A stretch of DNA of 60,615 bases, taken from Alphaproteobacteria bacterium (GTDB lineage: Bacteria > Pseudomonadota > Alphaproteobacteria > GCA-2731375). Positions within the stretch are counted from its first letter, which is position 1. Each line of letters starts with the position of its first letter. The notes below the pieces were generated by a model, which made no database searches, had not been told where the DNA came from, and saw nothing but the letters and a program-made list of their open reading frames with translations. Location: positions 1 through 60,615 of the forward strand of contig JASLLM010000003.1 of NCBI GenBank assembly GCA_030747035.1. Reading direction: 5' to 3'. Made by a program: the position numbers and the translations under genes. Of this stretch, positions 24,877-32,756 are shown piece after piece.

Positions 24877-25761
24877 CTACTGATTGACGGCGATATTTTC
24901 CGGAATCTCTTCCGCCATGACCTTGTTGCGGCCGGCCGCCTTGGCACTGTAGAGGGCGGCGTCGCTGCGTTCGATCAGGCCGTTGAGGGATTCGCCGGGC
25001 CGGTAAGACGCCACACCGCCGGAAATCGTGATGTTGGCGAAAATCTCGCCCGAACTCTTGCGGACAAGGCGGCGCTTCGCCACCATGGCGCGGATATCCT
25101 CGGCAACCTTAAGGGCGTTTTTCAATACGGCGCCGGACAGGATAATGGCGAATTCCTCGCCGCCATAGCGGGCGACAATATCACGGCCCTTGACGCATTC
25201 CTTCAGGGTCCGGCTTACCAGGCGCAGCACCTGATCGCCAATCTGATGGCCATGGGTGTCGTTAAAAATCTTGAAATTGTCGACGTCGAACATCAACAGG
25301 CACAGGGGTTCACCCGATTCCTTGGCGGTTTCAGTCATCTCCCGCAGTTTGACATCGAAGTACTTGCGGTTGCCGACGGTCGTCAGGGCGTCAATGGTGG
25401 CTTCCCGCTTCACCTCTTCAAGATCGCCGCGCAGTTGGTCGATCTCGCCGGATGATTGCGCCAATTGATCGCGGAGCAAATTATTCTGCTCTTGCATTTC
25501 CTGAGTATGACGCAGCATTTGCGCGATCAGGGCCTGCGCCTCCTCGCCGCCCTCGGCCAGGATTTTTTCGCCGAACTCAGCAAGGGCATCGCCGTAGGCG
25601 CTGGCATCCGAACTGGCGGTTTCCAGCACTTCGTCAATCCGGCCAACGGACTCGACAATTTTTTCACCTGCGGCAATGACCTGCCCAGTGGCTTCAAGAT
25701 CGTCCAGATCCTCGTTGTCCGGCTCTTGGCCGTGATTATTATTTTGGCTGCCCGATGCCAT
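24877..25761 (-). CDS. GGDEF-domain diguanylate cyclase
   Basis: 294 residues, no membrane segment. The N-terminal ~120 residues are acidic and helical, ending in a coiled coil (EMQEQNNLLRDQLAQ...LEEVKREAT). The GGDEF domain follows (DALTTVGNRKYFD, FDVDNFKIFNDTHGHQIGD) with an intact active site ARYGGEEFAIIL. The inhibitory I-site would need RxxD just upstream; here it reads KGRD, so product inhibition may be absent. It makes c-di-GMP from GTP, controlling attachment or motility. The start at 25761 follows GGGGAGAGAAGAAAAGCTT. No EAL domain or sensory domain is recognisable. Confidence 0.92.
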   Translation of the reverse strand: MASGSQNNNHGQEPDNEDLDDLEATGQVIAAGEKIVESVGRIDEVLETASSDASAYGDALAEFGEKILAEGGEEAQALIAQMLRHTQEMQEQNNLLRDQLAQSSGEIDQLRGDLEEVKREATIDALTTVGNRKYFDVKLREMTETAKESGEPLCLLMFDVDNFKIFNDTHGHQIGDQVLRLVSRTLKECVKGRDIVARYGGEEFAIILSGAVLKNALKVAEDIRAMVAKRRLVRKSSGEIFANITISGGVASYRPGESLNGLIERSDAALYSAKAAGRNKVMAEEIPENIAVNQ

Positions 25762-25863
25762 AAGCTTTTCTTCTCTCCCCGAATTCGTAGGCAAACGCAT
25801 GCCCTTCGGCCTATGCAAATATGAGGACGATAAGCTAATTTCTTATTAAGGTGACCGTTACAA

Positions 25864-26019
25864 ATGTACGAAATTGGCGAAAAATTTGGCTCCGAATTCG
25901 CCATGCGCTTAGCCCATAAACTGGACAACGCCAACGTCAATTTGGCTTCATTTCAGATCACGACGGCAATGCAATCGGTTGCCATATATCTAATAAATTC
26001 GATTATAATACTTATATAG
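25864..26019 (+). CDS. Candidate small ORF (51 aa), uncertain
   Basis: An ATG at 25864 preceded by AAGGTGA at good spacing opens a frame of 51 codons in the AT-rich 289-base gap between the diguanylate cyclase and the DUF2817 gene. The product is polar at first and ends with a hydrophobic stretch (VAIYLINSIIILI). Codon use is less GC-biased at third positions than neighbouring genes, so it may be chance. No homologue is recognised. Confidence 0.25.
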   Translation: MYEIGEKFGSEFAMRLAHKLDNANVNLASFQITTAMQSVAIYLINSIIILI

Positions 26020-26050
26020 TGAATTGTTTTTGCATCATAATTTTATATCA

Positions 26051-27106
26051 CTATGCGTCGGCAAGCCCTTTGATGGCGTCGGAAGAAATCTGCAAGCCGC
26101 GCTCGACCACCGATGCCTCCCAGGCCGCATCGTCGCGGCAAAAGGCCGCACGGAAGTTCTTCTTGACCGTAACATTGCCGGGCGCTTCGCCCTGCCGCCA
26201 CAGAGCATGCTCGTCGCGCAACGCCGCCAGCACGCCGTCGAAGGGCAAGGTGCCGAATTCCAGGGTCAGGCAGATGACCCGCGCCGGTGCCAGGGCCTCC
26301 ATGGCGCCATTGCCGGTCTTGCCGTGATTGATCTTGGCCGCCGCCGCGGTGACGTCCTTGCCCCACCATTGCCGCGCCAGGGCAAAATCATCCGTCTTCG
26401 GCGTGTGATAGCACATTGGGCTGCCGTAGCCCGCCGGCCCCAGGCCGGTATGGATATCCACATAGGCCGCCAGCTTTACCGCCGGCAGCAGCCTGGGCAG
26501 AAATTCGCGCAGGGCCCGGTTCGACCAGACCGGCACCCGGCCGCCATAGAACATCCCCTCGGGATCATCGTACTGACCGCCGACGGCGCGCATGATATTC
26601 AAATGCCCCATTTCCGTGCTCAGGCGCTCCATCTCCCGGTCGGCATCGGCCCGTTCAGGCCCCGAAAGAGCATCAAGCGCCAGAACATGGGCGATCTTTG
26701 CGTAACCTTCATTGTGAGGATGTTCATCCTCGTGGTCGATGAAGTTTCGGTTCAGGTCCACGTTGATTTCATTGACCCGGCGCAGATGCGCGAAGCCGAA
26801 GGCGTTCAGGCCGTGCACCATGACGACCGCCATATTTTCGGACAACGGGACCTGCGCCATCAGCCAGGCGCATTGAATGGCGGAGCCCGCGAAGCCTTCC
26901 GCCCCGTGGGTGCCGGAAACCAGGATTAGGGCCCGTTCGGCATTCGCCGGGCCGAGGCGCAGGAATTCCGTGCTCAGGTCCAGCCCGCCCGGACCCGGCG
27001 CCGGATTTTTGGCCCGCAACAGTTCGCCGCCCGATGCCGCGGCCAGATCCAGGAAATAGCCCCGGCAGGCGGCATAGTCGGGCCGGAAATGTTCGCTGGC
27101 GCTCAA
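26051..27106 (-). CDS. DUF2817 M14-like metallopeptidase (second of tandem pair)
   Basis: 351 residues. Zinc-site motif GTHGAEGFAGSAIQ (H-x-x-E), NEINVDLNRNF, third ligand region YVDIHTGLGPAGYG, and TLEFGTLPFDGVLAALR carrying the probable general-base Glu. The fold is carboxypeptidase-like; substrates of this family are unknown. I chose the TTG at 27106, which overlaps the stop of the upstream paralogue by four bases (TTGA) and follows GGAAAG; the longer frame overlaps that gene by 73 bases. The tandem paralogue at 27103-28188 shares the same motif order, so this is a duplication with coupled translation. Confidence 0.85.
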   Translation of the reverse strand: MSASEHFRPDYAACRGYFLDLAAASGGELLRAKNPAPGPGGLDLSTEFLRLGPANAERALILVSGTHGAEGFAGSAIQCAWLMAQVPLSENMAVVMVHGLNAFGFAHLRRVNEINVDLNRNFIDHEDEHPHNEGYAKIAHVLALDALSGPERADADREMERLSTEMGHLNIMRAVGGQYDDPEGMFYGGRVPVWSNRALREFLPRLLPAVKLAAYVDIHTGLGPAGYGSPMCYHTPKTDDFALARQWWGKDVTAAAAKINHGKTGNGAMEALAPARVICLTLEFGTLPFDGVLAALRDEHALWRQGEAPGNVTVKKNFRAAFCRDDAAWEASVVERGLQISSDAIKGLADA

Positions 27107-28188
27107 CTTTCCGACAGGCCCTTCACGGTCTTGCGCGCGATATCCAGGCCCCGCTGCCAGACATCGTCGTTCCATTGGCTGTCCTCACCATAAAACGCGG
27201 CCCGGACCTGCCGCTTGATTTCCCGGCCCACCGGGGAAGCAACGTCGCCGTGCAAATACAGCCAGTTATCGGCGCGCAGGGCCTGCAACACCTCCTCTGG
27301 CGGCAGGGTGCCGAATTCAATGGCAATGGTGGTGCTTTCCGTATTCTCCAGCAGGGCATGATATCCGGTCTCGATGGTGCCATTGACCTTGGCCGAGACA
27401 CTGTCGCCCGAGCCGGGGATCCGCACCTCGTCGCCGTACCATGCCACCGTACGCAAATGCTCCGGACCGCCCGGCGCATCGACCGAGATCAACTCGCCAA
27501 AACCTCTTGGTCCTAGGCCGGTATGGAAATCGATCAACGCCACATGGCTACGGCCGCGCAAATGTTCCCGGGCCAGGCGTTCAATGGCCTGCCGCGACCA
27601 GGTTGGCGCCTGGCCGCCGAAGAACAAGCCGTCGGGATGTCCGTGCTGGCCGCCACTGACCGCCGCCTGAAACGCAAACATGCCGTGGGCATCGATGAAG
27701 GCCTCGATCGCCGCATCCGCCGCCTGCCGGGCCGGGCCATCCCAATCATCGGGCACCAGCCAGGGATGGACCTCGTCATAGGCGCTGTTTTCGGGTAACG
27801 GCGCGCTGAAATCGACAAAATTGCGGTTCAGGTCGACGTTGTCTTCGGTGACCCGCCGTTCGTGGGCGAAACCGTGCGGGTTGTGGGCATGCACGTGCAT
27901 CACCGCCATGTCCCCGGGCAACCCACCATGCAGTGCGTCTTCCAAGAATCCCACCTGGCAGCCGGAGCCGCAGAAACCCTCAACCCCATGGGTGGCCGAC
28001 GCGGTTACCAGGACCTTCGCCGCATCAGGCGGACCCAGATAAGCCAGATCCAGGGCCAGATCGCCGCCGTCGGGGCCCTTCAGGGGATGGGGATAGCTCG
28101 TCAGGTCCGCACCGGCAGCCTGGGCCGCGGCCAGGAATTTGGCCCTCGCCTCGCCATAGCTGGCGGAAAACCAATCATCGATTGCCAT
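27103..28188 (-). CDS. DUF2817 M14-like metallopeptidase (first of tandem pair)
   Basis: 361 residues with the same motif series as its neighbour: ATHGVEGFCGSGCQ (zinc H-x-x-E), TEDNVDLNRNFVDF, LIDFHTGLGPRGFGE and IEFGTLPPEEVLQALR. The start at 28188 follows GGGAGACGAC. It is cytoplasmic by sequence (no signal peptide). Overall similarity to the second copy is moderate, so the duplication is older than that of the luciferase-like pair. The upstream neighbour is an acyl-CoA dehydrogenase 79 bases away in the same direction. Confidence 0.88.
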   Translation of the reverse strand: MAIDDWFSASYGEARAKFLAAAQAAGADLTSYPHPLKGPDGGDLALDLAYLGPPDAAKVLVTASATHGVEGFCGSGCQVGFLEDALHGGLPGDMAVMHVHAHNPHGFAHERRVTEDNVDLNRNFVDFSAPLPENSAYDEVHPWLVPDDWDGPARQAADAAIEAFIDAHGMFAFQAAVSGGQHGHPDGLFFGGQAPTWSRQAIERLAREHLRGRSHVALIDFHTGLGPRGFGELISVDAPGGPEHLRTVAWYGDEVRIPGSGDSVSAKVNGTIETGYHALLENTESTTIAIEFGTLPPEEVLQALRADNWLYLHGDVASPVGREIKRQVRAAFYGEDSQWNDDVWQRGLDIARKTVKGLSES

Positions 28189-28267
28189 GTCGTCTCCCAT
28201 AGCCTCGAGAAAAGCAAAGGCGGAGCCGGATCGACCGGCCCCGCCCAACTATAATCACCACGGGCAT

Positions 28268-29476
28268 TTAATTCCAGCGGCGCAACTCCAACCGTCCGAT
28301 CTGTGCCCGATGCACCTCATCGGGACCATCAGCGAAACGCAAGGTGCGGGAATGGGCATAGGCATGGGCCAGATTGAAGACCTGGCTGACACCACCGCCG
28401 CCATGGACCTGCATGGCCACGTCGACCACACGGCAGGTCATGTTCGGCACCGCCACCTTGATCATGGCGATTTCCTTGCGCGCCTCCTTGTTGCCCACGG
28501 TATCCATCTTGTGGGCCGCGTACAGGACCAGCAGACGGGCCTGATCGATGGCGATCCGTGCTTCGGCGATCCGCTCGGTCGTGACCGACTGCTCGGAAAC
28601 CAGTTTGCCGAAGGCGAAACGGGATTTCGCCCGTTTGCACATATTCTCCAAGGCACGCTCGGCAACCCCGATCTGACGCATGCAGTGATGGATCCGTCCT
28701 GGCCCGAGGCGGCCCTGGGCGATCTCGAAACCGCGCCCCTCGCCCAGCAGGATATGATCGGCGGGCACGCGGACATTTTCGAACAGCACCTGGCCATGGC
28801 CATGCGGCGCATCGTCATAGCCGAAGACATGCAGCATCTTTTCCACCGTGATTCCCGGCGTGTTGCGCGGTACGACGATCATCGACTGCTGGCGGTAACG
28901 GTCGGCATTATCCGGATCCGTCTTGCCCATCAGGATCAGCACTTCGCAACGGGGATCACCGATGCCGGAAGTCCACCATTTGCGGCCGTTGATGACGTAT
29001 TCATCGCCCTCGCGCACGATGGCGGTTTCAATGTTGGTGGCATCGGACGAGGCCACGGCGGGCTCGGTCATGGCGAAGGCGGAACGGATCTTGCCGTCCA
29101 GCAGCAGCTTCAGCCAGCGTTCCTTGAGCTCGGCATTGGCATAGCGGGTGAAGACTTCCATGTTGCCCGTATCAGGTGCCGAGCAGTTGGTGGATTCAGC
29201 CGCGATGGGCGAACGGCCCATGATCTCGCACAGCGGGGAATAGTCGAGGTTGGACATCGGCTCCACCTCGTCACTCTCCGGCAGGAACAGGTTCCACAGG
29301 CCCTGTTCGCGGGCCTTGGCCTTCATCTCCTCCAAAACCGGGGGCACGCTCCACCGCTCCGCGCTCTGCTCGAGCTGTTCGTGGTATAGGTCCTCGTTCG
29401 GGTAGACCGTATCGTCCATGAATTTCAGCAGCCGCTCCTGCAAATCCTTTGAGCGGTCGGAAAATTCTGGGATCAT
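28268..29476 (-). CDS. Acyl-CoA dehydrogenase, ACAD10/11-like subfamily (paralogue)
   Basis: 402 residues, clearly paralogous to 20035-21240: [86 protein letters not shown] (Asp as probable base). FAD-dependent oxidation of an unidentified, possibly branched or long-chain, acyl-CoA in the cytoplasm. GGAAGGATAGGTAAGAG precedes the ATG. It is divergent from the selenoprotein gene, with about 160 bases between starts. Confidence 0.92.
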   Translation of the reverse strand: MIPEFSDRSKDLQERLLKFMDDTVYPNEDLYHEQLEQSAERWSVPPVLEEMKAKAREQGLWNLFLPESDEVEPMSNLDYSPLCEIMGRSPIAAESTNCSAPDTGNMEVFTRYANAELKERWLKLLLDGKIRSAFAMTEPAVASSDATNIETAIVREGDEYVINGRKWWTSGIGDPRCEVLILMGKTDPDNADRYRQQSMIVVPRNTPGITVEKMLHVFGYDDAPHGHGQVLFENVRVPADHILLGEGRGFEIAQGRLGPGRIHHCMRQIGVAERALENMCKRAKSRFAFGKLVSEQSVTTERIAEARIAIDQARLLVLYAAHKMDTVGNKEARKEIAMIKVAVPNMTCRVVDVAMQVHGGGGVSQVFNLAHAYAHSRTLRFADGPDEVHRAQIGRLELRRWN

Positions 29477-29639
29477 CTCTTACCTATCCTTCCTTTCGGA
29501 CACAGCCGTGCCCGGATCTTCGTCTATGGTTTATTGCATCCCGACAATGTAGCGCCACGCGCCGCCGGAGTCTCCTATGAGTTTACGGGGCAGTATGTGT
29601 TATGATGCCGCAGCAATGATTTTCCGAAAGGATGCCAGA

Positions 29640-30605
29640 ATGGCGAAACGATCAGCAGAGGACGAAGCCCTGGGCTTTGCTCCGCCGCACGACCTGCCGG
29701 TGCCCTATATGCAGCGATTGCGGGATTATTACCTGGCCCTGGGCTACGGCAACCCCTACCGCTGGGCCCAGTATACGGACGTTCCCTTCACGCCGCTGGA
29801 CAAGCCGTTGCGCGAGACCAAGGTTGGCCTGGTAGTCACCTGCGCCCCCTATCAGCCGGATCGGGGCGATCAGGGCCCGGGCGCGGCGTACAATGCGTCG
29901 GCCAAGTTCTATCAGGTCTATTCCGATAGTATCGAGAACGAACCGGACGTGCGGATTTCCCATCTTGGCTATGACCGGAAATACACCACCGCCGCCGATA
30001 TCAATACCTACTTCCCCCTGGCGCAATTGAAGCAGGCCGCCAACGAGGGCCGCATCGGCGGTCTGGCGGGGCGCTTCCACGGCACCCCGACCAACCGCAG
30101 CCAGGTCACCACGGTGGAGCAGGATTGTCCGGAGGTTCTCCGCCGTCTACGGGAGGATGGCGCCGAAGCGGCGGTCATTGTCGCGGCTTGACCGGTGTGC
30201 CATCAGACCGTGAGTCTGACCGCACGTTACCTCGAAGCCAACGGCATCCCCACTGTCATCATGGGCTGTGCCAAGGATATCGTTGAACAATGCGGCGTGC
30301 CGCGTTTCCTGTTCAGCGACTTCCCCCTGGGCAATGCGGGCGGCAAGCCCGGCGACACGGATTCGCAAGCCCAAACCATGGCCCTGGCCCTGGATCTGCT
30401 GGAAAGCGCCGTCGGCCCCCGCACCACCCTGCAATCACCGCAGCGCTGGAACGAGGACGGCGAGTGGAAGCTCGATTTCCAGAATGTCGAGCGGATACCG
30501 GCGGAGGAAATTGCCCGCCGCCGGGCCGAGTTCGACGAGGTCAAGCGCATCGCCAAGCAGCGCCGCGACGATGCGGCGGAGCCACAGACCGACGCAGCGG
30601 AGTAG
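29640..30605 (+). CDS. Selenoprotein of the glycine/sarcosine/betaine reductase B (GrdB-like) family, read through UGA
   Basis: One frame of 321 codons interrupted only by TGA at 30189-30191. Start MAKRSAED after AAAGGATGCCAGA. The upstream half (VGLVVTCAPYQPD..., HLGYDRKYT) and the downstream half (CHQTVSLTARYLEANGIPTV, FLFSDFPLGNAGGKPGD) together make one GrdB-type protein. The UGA gives VAA-U-PVCHQT, i.e. the U-x-x-C redox motif of this family. A SECIS-like hairpin begins two bases after the UGA (30194-30231). The downstream part has no plausible start or ribosome site of its own. In clostridia GrdB acts with glycine reductase; here GrdA/GrdC are absent, so the substrate is unknown. A nonsense mutation is the alternative, but the position in the active site argues strongly for Sec. 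Confidence 0.85.
30189..30191 (+). other. In-frame UGA predicted to encode selenocysteine
   Basis: The flanking frame stays open for 549 bases upstream and 414 downstream. The codon aligns with the catalytic Sec/Cys of the U-x-x-C motif. The next stop is TAG at 30603-30605. Confidence 0.85.
30194..30231 (+). promoter_or_regulatory. Bacterial SECIS-like hairpin
   Basis: Folding by eye: GGU-GUGC-CA-UCAGAC-[CGUGA]-GUCUGA-CC-GCAC-GUU-ACC. The upper 6-bp stem closes a 5-base loop containing GU, as in SelB-recognised elements; the lower 4- and 3-bp helices are separated by a small internal loop and a GUU bulge. The loop GU lies about 19 bases after the UGA, within the usual bacterial range. The element is inside the coding sequence, as is normal for bacteria. 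Confidence 0.65.
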
Positions 30606-30614
30606 AGCCGTATC

Positions 30615-31808
30615 ATGAGCAGACCGTTCGAGGGCGTCCGCGTCCTGGATTTCACCCAGGTTTTCGCGGGGCCCTTCGGCACCTATCAACTGGCGGTGCT
30701 GGGCGCCGACGTGATCAAGGTGGAGCGGCCCGGCGGCGAGGAAATGCGCAACGGCCCCCTATCCAAGGAATGGAGCGACCGGGGCATGGCGCCGGGCTGG
30801 ATCTCCATCAACGCCAACAAGCGCAACATTGCCCTGGATATGAAGGATCCGAAGGCGGTGGAGATCGTCAAGCGCCTGGTCAAGACCGTTGACGTGGTGA
30901 CGGAGAATTTCCGCCCAGGCGTCATGGACCGCCTTGGCATCGGTTACGAAGCCCTGTCGGCGATCAATCCCGGCCTGGTCTATTGCGCGGTCTCGGGCTT
31001 CGGCCAGAACGGCCCGGAACGCAACACGCCCTCGTACGACGGACGGATTCAGGCGGTCTCGGGCATCATGTCCATAACCGGCCATGAGGGCACGGGGCCG
31101 ACACGGGCGGGTTTCGCGGTCTGCGACGCCATCGGCGGTATGACCTCCGCCTTCGCCATCGCCTCCGCCCTGTTTCAGCGCAGCCAAACGGGCAAGGGCC
31201 AATGCATCGATGTGGCGATGCTGGATGCCACTCTGGCCTTCCTCTCGCCCTTGGTCAGTGAGCACACCACCACGGGGCATGTGCATGGCCAATACGGCAA
31301 TCAAGCGATCAGCCGCCGCCCCACCGCCAATCTGTTCAAGGTGGGCAAGGACAATTTGTTGCTGGCGGTGAATACGGAGAAGCAGTTCCAGGCCCTGATG
31401 CATGCCATCGGCCAGCCGGAATTGCTCGACGATCCCCGGTTCGCCGATTGGCACGGCCGGACGGAACACGAACCGGCCTTGCGGCAGATCATCGAAGACG
31501 CCTTCGCGTCCGACGATATCGCCACCTGGGAGGCCCGTTTGGCCGAGGCGGGCGCTCCGGCCTCTCAGGTACGGAATATCGCCGAGGCCGTCGCGCACCC
31601 GCAATTGCAGCACCGTGACGTCATGCAAAGCGTGGAGAGCCCCTTCGGCACCTTGAACCTGGTCGCCAACGGTTTCCGCCTGGCCCATGGCGGCGCCTCC
31701 ATCGACCGCGCGCCGGTGGCGCCCGGCGCCGACGCCGAGGAAATTCTGGCTGAAGCCGGTTACGACAGCGGTGAGATCGAGGCTTTTCGAGCCGAAGGCG
31801 TGATTTAA
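30615..31808 (+). CDS. CaiB/BaiF family class III CoA-transferase
   Basis: 397 residues. Family features: VRVLDFTQVFAGPFGTYQLAVLGADVIKVERPGG at the N-terminus, NKRNIALDMKDPKA, VDVVTENFRPGVMDRLGIGY, AVSGFGQNGPERNTPSYDG, GKGQCIDVAMLDATLAFL, and ASQVRNIAEAVAHPQ. These enzymes move CoA between carboxylic acids through an aspartyl-CoA intermediate. It starts 9 bases after the selenoprotein stop in the same direction, so the two are probably one operon and may act on the same pathway. A convergent haemerythrin gene ends four bases away. Confidence 0.92.
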   Translation: MSRPFEGVRVLDFTQVFAGPFGTYQLAVLGADVIKVERPGGEEMRNGPLSKEWSDRGMAPGWISINANKRNIALDMKDPKAVEIVKRLVKTVDVVTENFRPGVMDRLGIGYEALSAINPGLVYCAVSGFGQNGPERNTPSYDGRIQAVSGIMSITGHEGTGPTRAGFAVCDAIGGMTSAFAIASALFQRSQTGKGQCIDVAMLDATLAFLSPLVSEHTTTGHVHGQYGNQAISRRPTANLFKVGKDNLLLAVNTEKQFQALMHAIGQPELLDDPRFADWHGRTEHEPALRQIIEDAFASDDIATWEARLAEAGAPASQVRNIAEAVAHPQLQHRDVMQSVESPFGTLNLVANGFRLAHGGASIDRAPVAPGADAEEILAEAGYDSGEIEAFRAEGVI

Positions 31809-31812
31809 GGGT

Positions 31813-32211
31813 TTAGACCGTCGTTGCCAGGTCCCTGTCGGAGGTGATGACGTGATTGATCACCCAGGCCTGTAGCTGAAATTCCAGATTGTCGCGGCGC
31901 TCCGGCTCGGGACTATCGAGAATGCCCTTGGCGAGTTCGACAAGAACTTCCAGGAATTCATCATGTTCGTCCTTGTGGGCCTCGTAGCCGGCGAACTTGT
32001 TGGCGCGCATATATTGTTCTTCCAGCGCGAAGTGTGACTCCACGCGGGCATGGATCTCGCCCAAGCAATCTTCTATCGCTTCAAGATCATCGCTCTTGGC
32101 CAGGGCATCGTGCAATTCGTTGAGCCGCTGAAACAGATCCTGGTGCTCCCAATCCAGCTCGTCGACGCCGATCAGGTATTCGTCGCGCCAGATCAATCGT
32201 TGGGTCGCCAT
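31813..32211 (-). CDS. Bacteriohaemerythrin
   Basis: 132 residues forming the four-helix haemerythrin fold. Iron ligands are visible: WEHQDLF (His), LNELHDAL (His), ESHFALEEQYM (His and Glu), AHKDEHDEF (His) and WVINHVITSDRDL (His and Asp). It binds O2 reversibly at a di-iron site and serves as oxygen carrier or sensor in the cytoplasm. No signalling domain is attached. It is transcribed alone, convergent with the CoA-transferase. Confidence 0.93.
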   Translation of the reverse strand: MATQRLIWRDEYLIGVDELDWEHQDLFQRLNELHDALAKSDDLEAIEDCLGEIHARVESHFALEEQYMRANKFAGYEAHKDEHDEFLEVLVELAKGILDSPEPERRDNLEFQLQAWVINHVITSDRDLATTV

Positions 32212-32282
32212 GGAACACTCTCCGCCTCAATTGCGAATGCGTCGTCCCCAAATCCTCCCCCGCTGACCCGGATTCTAGCCGA

Positions 32283-32744
32283 TTATCGCCGTTCCTGGAA
32301 GAAGTCCCGTAACAGCGTGGCCGCCGCGTCCTCGCCAATGCCTGGATAGAGTTCCGGCCGGTGGTGGCAGGTTGGCTGATGAAATATCCGGGGCCCGTGT
32401 TCAACACCGCCGCCCTTGGAGTCCGCCGCGCCATAGTAGAGGCGCGCCAGCCGGGCGAAGGAGATCGCCGTGGCGCACATGGGACAAGGCTCCAACGTGA
32501 CATAGAGGGCGCAGTCGGGCAGCCGTTGTTCCCCCCGCGCGGCACAGGCCTGACGGATCACCTCCATCTCCGCATGGGCCGTGGGGTCTGATCGTTCTTC
32601 GCTGCGGTTGCCGGCCTGGGCCAGGACATTGCCGTCGCCGTCAACCAGAACCGCACCTATTGGCACTTCGCCACGGGCCGCCGCCGTCCGGGCCTCTTCC
32701 AGGGCCAGGTTCATGAAGGTTGATTTCGTCGGCTTAATGCGCAT
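32283..32744 (-). CDS. tadA: tRNA adenosine(34) deaminase TadA
   Basis: 153 residues. Zinc-deaminase motifs: TAHAEMEVIRQ (His and catalytic Glu) and EPCPMCATAI (PCxxC). EVPIGAVLVDGDG and RNRSEERSDPT-like substrate-loop residues agree with TadA, which converts A34 to inosine in tRNA-Arg(ACG). I chose the ATG at 32744 (MRIKPTKSTFMNLALEEA) because TadA proteins carry several residues before the F-M-x-L-A-L helix; a shorter start at 32714 is possible. Neither has a ribosome site. The start codon lies inside a 14-bp perfect palindrome shared with the divergent rluB-like gene. Confidence 0.92.
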   Translation of the reverse strand: MRIKPTKSTFMNLALEEARTAAARGEVPIGAVLVDGDGNVLAQAGNRSEERSDPTAHAEMEVIRQACAARGEQRLPDCALYVTLEPCPMCATAISFARLARLYYGAADSKGGGVEHGPRIFHQPTCHHRPELYPGIGEDAAATLLRDFFQERR

Positions 32745-32756
32745 GTTGGCCAACAT
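32743..32756. repeat. Perfect palindrome ATGTTGGCCAACAT at divergent tadA/rluB starts
   Basis: The 14-base palindrome reads ATG TTG GCC AAC AT on both strands, so each gene can begin Met-Leu-Ala-Asn-Met. It contains or touches candidate start codons of both genes (32744/32756 on minus, 32743/32755 on plus). It may be coincidental or an operator for coordinated control. Confidence 0.5.

Noticed and set aside
24827-24877. Palindromic GGGCCGGCGCCCGG as a terminator
   Set aside because: Self-complementary but without a usable loop or U tract; probably just GC-rich sequence between convergent genes.
28187-29389. 400-codon plus-strand frame
   Set aside because: Antisense of the acyl-CoA dehydrogenase; composition is typical of a GC-rich shadow frame.
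29577-30605. Two separate genes or a frameshifted pseudogene
   Set aside because: Both halves are in the same frame and only one TGA separates them, at the redox motif; the downstream part lacks its own start signals.
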